Assembly: GCF_003576645.1 (NCBI RefSeq)
Contig: NC_044918.1
Coordinates: 22,004,452 to 22,068,451 of the forward strand
Direction: 5' to 3'
DNA from: Ipomoea triloba
Lineage: Eukaryota; Streptophyta; Magnoliopsida; Solanales; Convolvulaceae
DNA: 64,000 nucleotides
Below the pieces are notes generated by a model. It was not told the DNA's origin. It worked only from the letters and a program-made list of their open reading frames with translations, and did not search any database. Below are positions 23,032-34,913 of this stretch, piece after piece; position 1 is the first letter of the stretch; each line of letters begins with the position of its first letter. A program made the translations under genes and the position numbers.

Positions 23032-23959
23032 TGTAATGTCTAAATAGGAAGAACACTTAGTATGAATTAGTTGAAAGTAGAATAGTGCAAATAAATGAAG
23101 TTTGCGAATAAATGAAAGATATGAAGGAAATGATGAAGTTCATGGTTTTTATAATGAGATTTGGAGTATTTTTACAACAAAAATAGCACATGTGGGTCCA
23201 TGTTTATTTAAGTCCGTGAAGGACTTAATTTTTTATTATTATTTTTATTTTGTTAAAAAGGGTGTCCATCAGTCCATCTTACTCTCTTTTTCTATGTGAA
23301 GGACTTAATTTTTTATTATCTGATTTAATTTTTTTATTTTTTTTTGTTAGAGGGTAAGATGGACTACATCAGTCCATCTTACTCTCTTTGATAAAAAAAT
23401 TAAAATTAAAAAGATTCAACAAGACAAATCCTCGCAAATTAATGATTCAACAAGACAAATCCTCAAAAATTAATAAATATTTTTTTCATTGGTGATTTAA
23501 ACGTGGACATTGCATCGAAGAGTGGGTTGATCTACGACAATAAATACATCTTTGATTGGTGTTGTTACTAAAGTCCATTTCATTGTGAAACCTACGTGTC
23601 CGTCATTGATATCGTTGAGATCGTTGCAGAGTTGCGGATTTTGGTGGAAGGCATTTGACATGTACAACCCACTCATGTACAGCCCACTGGCTTTCTTCGT
23701 CGACTGGATAGAAATCAGCAACATAGCTATTGTGGTCGCCCCGCAACGTGCTTATGGCGATGATCCTAGGTTCACCACATTTGAACATGGCCATAGTAGC
23801 ACGACGCATGATTGGGGCGAAGGCAGTAGCAGTTATGTTCCGGAAATTACCACGTTCGACCCGCTAATGTCTTCTAGATTTGGCCAGTTTTCATCAACTT
23901 CCCACCAGTCTGTGGGATATGGATTCGCAGCGTATGGCCAATCTAGGCATGACGATTTT
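23032..23959. other. No gene recognised; one long open frame of unknown meaning
   Basis: A plus-strand frame of 184 codons (23552-24106) holds RFTTFEHGHSSTTHDWGEG and other Ser/Thr/Gly-rich text; the complementary strand is also partly open. I recognise no family in either reading. It runs into the second copy of the 345-bp direct repeat, which argues against a real gene end. Confidence 0.35.
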
Positions 23960-24304
23960 TACCTTAAATTATATAAAGAAATCGCGATCATAAATAATGA
24001 TCCCTTCCAAACTCCTTTGAGTCTAACCACATCCCTGAAATTGGAAAAATATTTACAAGAACCTGGATGCAAAGATAACCAAGCAGTAAACATACTATAC
24101 AAATAAGAAAAGAAAAACCTAAATCAAAATGCAATTGAACCCATGCAAATTCTAGATCTCCAGAGAAAATCATGAAGATGAAAATCCAAAAAGAAGAAAA
24201 GAAAACTCCGATCCTCTAGAGATGGAGAAGATATAAGGTCAAATCTTACCGATTTTTAGTGGCATTGGGTTAGTTCAAAGATTAGAGATGTAGGGAGTTT
24301 GAGA
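23960..24304. repeat. About 345-bp direct repeat, copy 2
   Basis: Second copy of the sequence at 20684-21032, same orientation, about 95% alike by eye, offset by about 3.28 kb. The offset suggests a tandem duplication of a unit including part of the B3-like locus. Confidence 0.8.
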
Positions 24305-24414
24305 GCAGTGGAGCAGTCGAGACTCGAGAGTGGAAATAATGAGAGGTGAGTGTTGAAAGTTTGGAGAAACTGAGAATGTGAGAAAGAGAGTTGAGGTGTT
24401 GAAGACTATGAAAG

Positions 24415-25400
24415 TGTTTTATATATGCATGTCAGAACAAAGATAAGTTCACGAGAGGGATTCCTTATTGCTAGTTTTCCATCTTATGAAACAAAATTCA
24501 CAGGTAACTTGATAAGCAATTCACACTTATAATTATAATGGCTTGTTTGGTTGAGTGTAGTTTGGGGAGCATTGTATTTCAATTCAATGAATTCTCAAAC
24601 CACATTGTTTGGTGGAAGGAATTGTAATTCTCTCCAAATGAATTGCAATTTATGAGTTACCTATGAATTTCAATTCGGTGGAGAGGAGGGGCAATTTTGT
24701 TGGTGTAAAGACAATTTGCCTTCCTCCCATACCCTTTGTCTTTGTCTTTTTTTTTTTTTTTTAATTTGAAAGAATTATTATTATGATTATTATTTAAAGA
24801 ATTATTATTATTATTTTTAAAGAATTATTATTATTATTATTATACTTGTTGTTATTATTGTTATTATTATTATTATTATTATTACAACATAAGGGCATTT
24901 TTGTCATTCTATGGTTTCTTACCTTTTAATTCCCTATACTCCTATTTCTGCGTATCAAACACTGTAATTTCAATTCTTACTTTATTCATTAAATTGCAAT
25001 TATACCGAATTACAATTTTTTCCTCCCTAATTCCCCCCTCCCAACTAAACGCCCTGTAAGATCACGAGTTTAAATTCTTGTCCACTTGGTTTGAGGCGGT
25101 CAATTATGAATAACTTAAACTGATTTATTTCAATTGATTGTAAAAACTTAAACTGATTTATTTCAATTGATTGTAATCTATTACCAATTACAAGACAAAA
25201 TTTACTTACCCTCAAAAAAATTGTAAAATTTTACTCATGATTCAAAAAAAAAAAATTCACCTACCAGTCCACCACTGCCCAAGTCACGGGTGAACTGCAT
25301 GTAAAAGGTTACAGAGTAAAAACATAGAAAAGGGTGATTTATTTGTACTTTGAATTGTCCAGTTGCGTGCAGTTAACAGTGACATAAAGTATAGGAAATG
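24415..25400. repeat. Segmental duplication, copy 1 (carries a MITE)
   Basis: TATATGCATGTCAGAACAAA starts a block that is repeated at 26520-26990 in the same order: TTCACGAG, CTAGTTTTCCATCTTA, then after the MITE TTAAATTCTTG, GGCGGTCAATTAT and TTACAGAGTAAAAACATAGA. Copy 1 is longer only because of the MITE at 24539-25056 and a 30-bp internal tandem repeat (AACTTAAACTGATTTATTTC) near 25109-25168. Confidence 0.85.
24539..25056. mobile_element. Tourist-like MITE, TAA target duplication, with empty site in window
   Basis: The 518-bp element starts TGGCTTGTTTGGTTG and ends CCAACTAAACGCCCTG, imperfect inverted ends of the (GGGCGTTTGGTT) type. TAA stands on each side (24536-24538 and 25057-25059). 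The homologous copy at 26520-26990 lacks the element and has one TAA at that place, which confirms both ends. TAA/TTA duplications are typical of PIF/Harbinger-derived MITEs. It contains a (TTA)n tract at about 24826-24882. Confidence 0.8.
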
Positions 25401-26091
25401 ATGGGTGATAATAAGGCTGGCAAATGAATAGTTAGATTCCACACCCCGCTAGGTGTACGAGTGAAGCTAATAACTCATTGCACAGCAAAAGAAGCAATGA
25501 AGGGCATTAATACTTTTTTTTTTGGAAACAGATGGCTTTAATACTAAAGCCTACGAAATTGCCACGGAGGTTTTTTTTTTTTTTTTTTTTTTAAAGCAAA
25601 TTGCTATCAAGGTTGAATTGCTTTTATGGGGCGTTTGGTTCCCAAAATATTATATTACCTTAAAAAATGTTAGATTTTTGTGTTTAGTTTAAAATTGAAG
25701 TATGTAGTATAAATGCTCTCACGCGTGCGCGATGAGGCTGAAGCTTATTTTCAGTGGGGCTCATTTCCTACAATGATTTCTATTCTTACAGAAAAACTTC
25801 TCACACTCTCTCACCTCCCTTCTCACTTATCGGGGATGTTTGGTTATTGGCTTATAAGTCAAATTTTAGTTTATTTGATCAAGTTTAGCTGTTTGACCAA
25901 CCAATAAGCTATTTTGAAGTGTTTGGTAAATGGTTTATTGGCCTTAGCTTATTGGGCCAATAAGCTGAAAATTGAAAAGCTAATGAATGTAGCTTTTTGT
26001 ATTAGCTTGTTGGGAACAATGTGTATATTGACTATTTTATCCTTTGAAATCAATGTGATTTACTTTTAAATGGGTGGTGTGTTTGTTATTT

Positions 26092-26127
<36 letters not shown>

Positions 26128-26519
26128 CGAGTGATGTGTTTGTTATTTTTAATAATAATAATAATAATAATAGAAAATAAATACGTAATAAAAATTGTTT
26201 TAGAATACTCGTATAATTTAATAAGAGTTAAATAAACAAAAATAATTAACTTATGCCCTTAAAAAAGGTATAGATAATATCCAAATTTTATAATTATTTA
26301 TTAATAAGAGTTTATTTTGTTGTTATATTTAAAGGTTGAAATAATACAATACACTCATACCCTTAAATGTCATTTTACATTCAATCAGCTACTAGTAAAC
26401 AGTTAATTTACCAAAATGTTTTTTATAACCAGCTAATACAACCAGCTGGTCAAACCAGTTAAGGCAACCACCCATATCATGTTGGCTAAATCTCTGACAT
26501 GAACTCAATATAAATCACA
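25401..26519. other. Gene-free DNA with transposon-like words and microsatellites
   Basis: Holds GGGCGTTTGGTTCCCAAAA near 25629 and GGGGATGTTTGGTTATTGGC near 25832, both typical starts of plant MITEs, but no matching right ends were found. (AAT)n tracts lie at about 26094-26124 and 26149-26170. No gene. Confidence 0.45.
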
Positions 26520-26990
26520 AGTGGTGATACTCTTATATGCATGTCAGAACAAAGCTAAGTTCACGAGGGGCATTCCTTACTGCTAGTTTTCCATCTTACG
26601 AAACAAAATTCATAGGTAACTCCAATCAAGATAATAAATTAATAAGCAATCCACACTTATAATTATAAGATTATAAGATCATGAATTTAAATTTTTGGCC
26701 ACTTAATTTAAGGCGGTTAATTATAATTAACATAAATTGATTTATTTCAATTTATTATAATCTATTACCAATTAGAATTACAAAACAAAATTTACTTACA
26801 CTCAAACAAAAAAAGTTGTAAGATTTTTCCCCTCATTCAAAAAAAATTCACCTACCAATCTACCACTGCGTCACGAGAACTACATGTAAAAAGTTACAGA
26901 GTAAAAACATAGAAAAGGGTGATTTATTGGTATTTGGTACTTTGAATGGTCCAGTCGCGTTCAGTGAACAGTGACATGGACTGTACGTAT
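26520..26990. repeat. Segmental duplication, copy 2 (empty MITE site)
   Basis: Homologous to 24415-25400 without the MITE. The uninterrupted sequence near 26655-26690 shows the state before insertion. Confidence 0.8.
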
Positions 26991-27045
26991 TGCCTATATA
27001 AAACATAGTAAACATATCAATAATTGTGTAAATTTAATATTATTT

Positions 27046-29047
27046 GAACAAAAATGTGTAATTTAAAAACTCTAAACAAAAACATGTAAAGTATTAATGT
27101 CATTACCTTCTTTTCAAAACTCTATTTGAAAAAAAAGATAATTAGACTACCTTTTTTAAATTTTTTTGTTTGACCAGACGTTTCCACAAACAACGTAATT
27201 GCATTGCCTTCCTTTCACTATTGCCTTCTTTCAACTCTCAATTTTTTTATAGGAAATTTTTATTACTTCAAATTTGTGTTTTAAAATTTTTATTTTATTA
27301 AATATTAATTAATAACATAAAGTTTTCAGAAAAAATAATCACATAATTAAACAAAAATTTTATAATTTTAAATAGTCAGATCGGCTAAAGTGGTTGTCGA
27401 CTCTAACGAAATGTAAAATTTTACTACTATACACTTTTATATATTAATTAATTAGAGATGTAAACACCATTAATTTGTTCAATATTTGTGATTATAAGAT
27501 CTTCAAAGCAATTAAAGAATTGATACGGTTTGATAAACATCCTTCGTTATTCTATATTTAACTAGAACACAACCCTTCCAATTTTTATTAATTCAAATTT
27601 AATTTTTTAAAATTTTTATTTTATTAAATATCAATTAACAACATAAAAATTTACAAAAAAAATAATAATCACATTAACAAAGATTTTAAAATTTTAAATT
27701 GTCATTTGTAGTACAATGAATTGCATGATATTAATAACGTATTTTTAAATATTTTTATTATGTATTTATTTATTTATTTTACTGTCAGTTGAAATGAAGA
27801 TGCTTAATTTTTTAAAACTACATATTCTACATTGCATGTGGGGGACGGAAAGTTCCTTTATGAGATTGGGTTAGTTGTTCAATTCTTCTTATTTTTACGC
27901 TTCTCAGACCCAGATGTATATTTTCTAGAAGAATAATTATAAAATCCTAAAGAAATTTTTTTTTAGAAACTCTATGAATAAATAATTAATCAAGAAACAA
28001 ATTCTTAAAACAATAAACAAAAATTATGAAAAATACGTAATTTTAATTACCTGTTAAGAGAATTGAAGAACTTCAGACTTGAGAGTTTGTGTGATCAAGA
28101 AGAATTGAAGAATCAGTTGAGTTGTGGTCTGCGATCTACGTAATTACCAAATTGTGAATTGAGAATTTTCGAATTGCCAAATTTCGTTACGGTATTGTCG
28201 TATTTTATAGGGTTGGGAATTGAGGGCTCAATTTCATCTTGTCACAAATTGGTCCAATCTTTATACATTTGGCCTAAATTTTTGTAAACTATATATACAT
28301 ATAATTTTTTTTTAAATATGGGGCCCCCAAAAATTGGGGGCCCTGTGCAGTCGCACATGTTAGACATGCTCAGATACGGCCCTGGATGACGATATGCCCT
28401 TTCTGTAATTTATTTGTCCTTTGTTAATACGAATGTCATGAAAAATTACAATATAATTGCATTAATAATTATACATTTATAATTATCAAGATTGCTGCAA
28501 TACAAATAATAAAATAAATGAATAATAAAAATATTTAAAAATACGTTATTAATATCATGCAATCCATCGTACTACAAATGACAGTTTAAAATTTTAAAAT
28601 CTTTGTTAATGTGATTATTTTTTTTGAAAATTTTATATTGTTAATTAATATTTAATAAAATACAATTTTTAAAAAACAAATTTGAAGTAATAAAAATTGG
28701 AAGGGTTGCGTTCTAGACTTCTGTTAAATATATATAGAATTACAATAGATGTTTATGAAACCGTGTCAATTCTTTAATTGATTTGAAGATCTTATAATCA
28801 TATATATTAAACAAATTAATGGTGTTTACATCTCAAATTAATTAATATATAAAAGTGTATAGTAGTAAAAAAAAGTGAAAAGAAGGCAATTGCATTGTCT
28901 TCTTTGTGCCATTAACGGCCAAATCAAAAGAAAATAAAAGAAGGTATTCCAATTACCTTCTTTTCAAATAGGACTTTGAAAAGAAAGTAATCACATTAGT
29001 ACTTTACACATTTTTGTTTAGGGTTTTGAATCAACACATTTTTGTCC
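27046..29047. mobile_element. 2-kb foldback element with 0.5-0.7-kb inverted arms (Mutator-like)
   Basis: The left arm (27046-27780) and right arm (28511-29047) are imperfect inverted copies: ACAAAAATGTGT near 27048 matches the reverse complement of ACACATTTTTGT near 29034, and shared words include GTAAAGTA, AATTAATTAATATATAAAAG, AAGATCTTATAATC and TTGGAAGGGTTG. The left arm has an inner direct duplication (27252-27380 against 27579-27706). Long arms fit a non-autonomous Mutator-like or foldback element. I could not find a 9-bp target duplication, so the class is inferred. Confidence 0.75.
27840..28384. mobile_element. hAT-type transposon end nested in the foldback element
   Basis: The right side ends CAGATACGGCCCTG, i.e. 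CAGGGCCGTATCTG in reverse, the form of many plant hAT termini, next to a GC-rich hairpin (GGGGCCCCCAAAAATTGGGG). The expected left terminus is missing, so it is truncated. The start given is approximate and marks where the left arm similarity of the host element ends. Confidence 0.5.
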
Positions 29048-29139
29048 ACATGATATCAAATCCAGATATTTAAAGCAACTAACTTCAATTTTATGTATTA
29101 CAACACCAATGGAAACTCAAATACATATTATTATATTCT

Positions 29140-31788
29140 TTAGTTTTTATGTGACTCTAGACTAGAGGACCACAAGGGGTGATTTGATGATGAAAAGAGC
29201 GATGAGTCTAAGCTCGGAGTTTCAGCGATGGAGTTCTCATCAACTGGCAATTCATCATGAGATAGAAATGGTTTGGGTGGCACCTCTACCATTTCCACAT
29301 CCCCTTCAAGCATCTCCACAACTTTGTTCATGCTAGGCCGCTCTTCTGGCTTCATCTGAATGCACCAAAGTGCCACCATTATCATCTTCTTTACCAACAT
29401 GTTCTCTTCCCTAGTCGCACCTCCCATCTCAAAGATGCACTTTTCATCTTTCAATTGCTCGTAAACCCACGTGGGGAAGTAAATTTGGCTTTTCTGCTCC
29501 GCTAATGGGTTGAAGTTTTTCCTTCTCCCTGCCATTTCCATTATCAGCATCCCGAAGCTATAAACATCGGCCTTATGAGAAATTGCGCCTATGTTTCTGT
29601 AGAATAGTTCGGGTGCCATGTACCCCATTGTGCCTCTCACTGCGGTAAGCGAGGGTATAGTCCCTTCCGTAGGGTACAACCTTGCAAGCCCAAAATCCGA
29701 GACTTTCGGGCTAAAATCCTCGTCCAGAAGAATGTTATGAGGCTTGATATCGAAATGCAGTATCCTCATGTCGCAACCCCGATGCAAATAATCAATCCCG
29801 CGAGCAACTCCCAGGGAAATCTCGAACATTTTCTCGTAGCTCAAGAAAAGACATTCTTTCTTCGGGAATATGTACTTATCTAGCGAACCATTAGGCATGA
29901 ATTCGTACACCAATGCGCGTTTCGAGCCTTCGACACAGAAGCCGATGAGTCGCACCACATTGGTGTGATGAATCCTGCCAATAGTGGCGACTTCACTGAT
30001 GAATTCTTTGCCTATAGCCCCGGATTTTCCCATCATCTTTACAGCAATGAAAGGGCCACTTCGAAGTGTTCCTTTGAATACAGTTCCAAAGCCTCCTTCT
30101 CCCAACTTGTGCTTGAAACCTTTTGTCATCTTCTTGATGTCGGAGTAACTGTACCTTATTGGCATCAGATTATTGTTTGGACCACTTAGGTAGTCTTCAA
30201 TGGTGTCATATGCAGATAAGTGTCGCCTCCGTAGTTTATACACCACTAATGCGATTAGTAACATAAATCCAAATAAAAATCTTAACCCAACGTAACCTGC
30301 ACACTCGCACAGGAAATGGAAAACATTATTATATTATACATATATACATATATATAACAAAATAAATAAATTAAGACAAAAACTTGTGAGGATCCATGAG
30401 GCGGGTTGAGGCAGGATGAAAATGTAATACATACTTATATTGGAAAATGTAATAGTAATATGGAATAAAATGTTTGTTAATTATTTATAAGTGAAATTGT
30501 AATACTTTTTATTAAAAATGAATAAAGTGTGAAAATATTATATTTCTTTTCAAAAGTATTACAATATTATACGTAACAAACACTTTATTCTTGATTAATA
30601 TTATAATTTTTTGTATAAGTATTACATTTTCATATTGACACGTCTCATGGATAAAGATGTATGAGATAATCTCACATGTCACAATACAAGAAAGTCACTT
30701 ATAAATTAACCTGAATTGAATCAATAGTACGTTTCTATAACTTTATAAGGAGATAATCGTACCAATGATATCGCAGATGTCTTCTTTGTAGTCTTTTAAA
30801 TGCCCGTCAAGAAAAAGGAATAAACTATTAGTTAGCACACGCTATAAATAATTTTTAAAAAAAATTAATGTACTAACTTTGTTATACCAACTTTTGTATC
30901 ATATGATATAACTAAATTAAATGTGATACTTTTTTAAATTTATTAACTATAAATTTTGTGTATGGAGCATCATCTATGGAAAATGATAAATGCTTACCCT
31001 GCCACAGATGTGGTATATCTGCATTGTCCAATGAGAATTGAAAGCAACGTTAGAGATCAAGAAAAGAAGCTAACTTAGTGCTACAATCAACAGAGATACG
31101 AATGGTTACCTCGCCTTATATCTTCTATACCTGCATTATTGTCCCAGGACAAGCAACGACCACGTTAACAATTTTACATTGAATCTTTCCTCAAAATTTT
31201 GACAGAATACAATAATGTGGTCAGTTTGGATATTGGGGGTATTTGTCAAATAGCTTATTATGTTAACTGTTTTTATTAGTTGGGAGTATTTGCGGCAAAT
31301 GATTGGGATGTATTTTGCAAGGTAGACTCAAGTCCAAAATTCACAATTTACATATATTAGTTACTTATATTGATGGGATGTAGGTCTATAGACTCCAAAT
31401 CCTCTAAGTCTCACCGCTCAGTTTACGACTCATACACCATCTAGAGTATTGAGGTTACGGTGTTTCCACATCAGCCCGAGGAGCTTCTACTCAATGGACG
31501 TCGGATGCAAGCAATCAAGGTTTGTGTATTTTGGACCCAGGTCTACCTTGCAAGGTGGATGTGTCCATGGTATAACCGTATAACTATTGAGTATTTGCTT
31601 GTTTGTATGAAAATATTTAGTAAATTAGTTGTTTAGGTTAATGAGTAACCTGTAAACTGAGGACATGAATATATTATTTTACTCATTGAATTATCTATAA
31701 ATTATTTTTACTTTTAGGTATAAATTTTAAAATAAGTTTATTTTAGTAGTAATAACTATTATTATTATTATTATTATTTTTTGAAAGG

Positions 31789-31850
<62 letters not shown>

Positions 31851-34800
31851 CATCATCATCATCATCATCGAATTTTTATTTCTAAATCCTTGTTTTACCA
31901 AAGCAAAATATCCAATAATTAAATGTTATATGAAAAATAAAGGTTTTATCATCTTAATTTTACCTCAAATGTTGACCCGATGCTATTTATAAGGTTTTTT
32001 TAAAAAAAAAATCTATATTTATTGAGTATTATTGTAAATTGAATGATGTTATCATGAATTAATAGGTTTAAGAATAGTATGAAAATTAGGTTGAACATTT
32101 CCATTTTGTGTTTATGTTTGTGTTTCCGTGGAGAAAAATTGTGGACATGCATGCATGACCTTTTAAGGATTGTGTATATGACTATAGAACTGAAGGAGTC
32201 TGACTTACTCAACCAGATGTCGTGTAAACCTGCATTGTCCAAAGAGAAACAAATTATATTAGCAGAACTGAGAATGACTATCCTTGCATAGCAAATGATA
32301 TGTTCGATAAGTAATTAAGGAATTCATCAATAAAAAGACTTCTTTTTAAAAAAAAAAAAATAGATGTTTATTAATTAAATTATGATTTATTAATTTTTTT
32401 TAAAAATATTTAAATTGATTAAGCTAGTAATAGGCAAATCCCTTCATAATCCCATTTGTGGCGACTCAATTACACTTTATTAAAAATAAAATAAAAAACA
32501 TTTATGAACCTGTGCATCCCGGCCATGAGAAGTAAAAGAACAACTAAAGAATGTGTACACTTTGTAGTTGCATGGTGCACTTTTAGAGTGTATATTTTGA
32601 ATTACATTTTTACATATTATTTGATGTACTTTGTAGTTTTGTATATTGTACTTTTGAGTTATATTGTATAAATTACTACATTTATGATATAAAGTATTAT
32701 TATATATAAGACTTAAATATCGATCATATATGTCAGAAAAATACTTGCTTCCTCTCCTAGATTTCACCTTCACTATTTTCCCTCATTTTTTTTTTACAAA
32801 ACAAAGGGATTCTATTATTAAAGATGAATAGGAAAAAAAAAAAAAAGGAACAAATACACTGGAGGGATGTTGTCCCAACTGTAGGAGTCAGACTGAGAGT
32901 CAACTACCCTTGCTAGTTTGTGGGCAATTTGATTTGTTGATCTCCTTGCAAAAACATAAGTAATTGATTCAAAGCTAGCCATTAAAATCTTACACTCATG
33001 GATGATAAGACCTATGTGTGATTTGTTTGGGGTGTTGTTCTTTAGCTCATTTACCATACTTAAGCAGTCAATTTCTAAACAGACGAACTAGATGTTCTAG
33101 TCTTTAAGCCAAGATATGACTTCCTTACAAGCTAGAGCCTCAGCCAACATCGGAGATTGCGGGCAATCGATGTTGCCATTTGTTGCGGCAATGAAAGTCC
33201 TATCATGTGTCAGTAATACAACTCCAAAAGAGACCTTTTCTTCTTGTGGAAATAAGACTGCATTGATATATGCTATTTTGTACAATTATTCACCCCTTAT
33301 TCTAGTTGTTTTGAAGGTTATTTTCTGTATCCTAGTGAAATTGGGAATTGTTTATGTGTTATATTGTCCAAGTGCTAGTTTATCTACAAGGAACAACAAA
33401 GGAATAATATTGGAGCATTTTGGACAAGTTCTGAAAGAAAAGGGAATTGCAAGGAAGAATACAAGTTGGAAAAGAATTGGAAGTTGCCTAATGGGCCAAG
33501 GCCCATCTACCTCCTATATATTTGACCTATTCTCTACAATTGAACAGGTTCCCTTTACAGAGTTCTGAACCCTAGCTTTTAGTTTATATTTCCCCAGCAT
33601 AGTTTAGACTAGTTATACATTAGATTATTTTTATCAGTTAAGTTTCTCTTCCCTTTATTTTTCTTGCAATGTTTATCTTTAATTATTGCTTTGTTTTGTT
33701 TACTCCCATCATGCGGGAGTAGTTCGTTTATGGGTTTGGATTAGAGATCCATTGTTAATCTTGATGTTCAATTGGTAATTAATTGCATAAAGGGATTGAA
33801 TCTTTTACCTAGGGTTTATGTTGATTTGGGGATTTCTTTACACTAGTTATTGGTTTGTGGTCAGAATTAATTGCTAGTCTAAGAGAGGGATTCATTACAA
33901 CGACAGTTGGATGAAGACCTCGAGCCTTACCAATTTCAACCTAATTTTCCTGCTATGAAAATAGAGGTAATATTGGGGGCTCACAATGCTTAGGTGCTTA
34001 AGGTTATGATTGATGCATCACGACAGTGGGGCAATCTTAGCCTGATTCTCTTATTGATTATGAAAGTAGCTGAGTGGAATTCTTTTGTGCATTGCCCATA
34101 TATCCCTTGGTTAATTATTCTTTCCCTAATCCTGAGTTTGTTAGAACATCAAGGTTACAATCCCCCTAATCTGGCTCATACTTTTATCGTATAGTTTACA
34201 TCCTAATCAATTGTTTTCTTTTATTCCACATCATTCAGTCTTTGTTACTTGGATTCTATAAATTCATATACTCTAGTGCCTAGTAATTCATACAATTTCG
34301 TGCCATAACATCAATCCTCAGCGGAACGACATTACACCCTTTTACACTCATCATTTGTGCTCATCATGCATCAACTTAACAAACCAGAGTAGTTGGTTGG
34401 GTGGACTGGGGCTAGTGGTATTGTTAATTGTGTTTGGCCTCCTTCTAGAAACATTTTTCCTCTTAATGTGATATCTATTCATTGGGTGTCATGAATTAAT
34501 TGATATCATCGTTAATTCAGAATAAAATTTAACTACCAATGTTGCTATGTCGAATTGATTGGAGGGGACGGAAAAAATATTAGAGATTTATAACATTTAT
34601 ATATATGTAATTATGTTATGATCATTTTTTTTTTTTTAATTTGACTCATTGTACAAATTGAAACTCATAAGTCGGTCTCACATCAGACTAGCCATTTGTT
34701 CACACGTTTCTTTCTGCTGAGTTGTGCTGTAGGTCATGGTGGACACATCAGTGTGCATTACAACGTACGTAGCATGCAAAAAAGACCTTTTTGTTTTTGT

Positions 34801-34877
34801 CGTCTAACATAAGGGAAAGTGGGGACTACAATATAAATGTATCAGTACTCCCAGCTACCTAAATTATAGGACCTGGA

Positions 34878-34913
<36 letters not shown>

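Noticed and set aside
23552..24106. 184-codon plus-strand frame as a gene
   Set aside because: No family recognised, both strands are open in places, and its end runs into a duplicated non-coding block.
20684..24304. LTR retrotransposon with 345-bp LTRs
   Set aside because: The repeats do not begin TG or end CA, no target duplication, primer-binding site or polyprotein is seen, and the inside looks B3-like.
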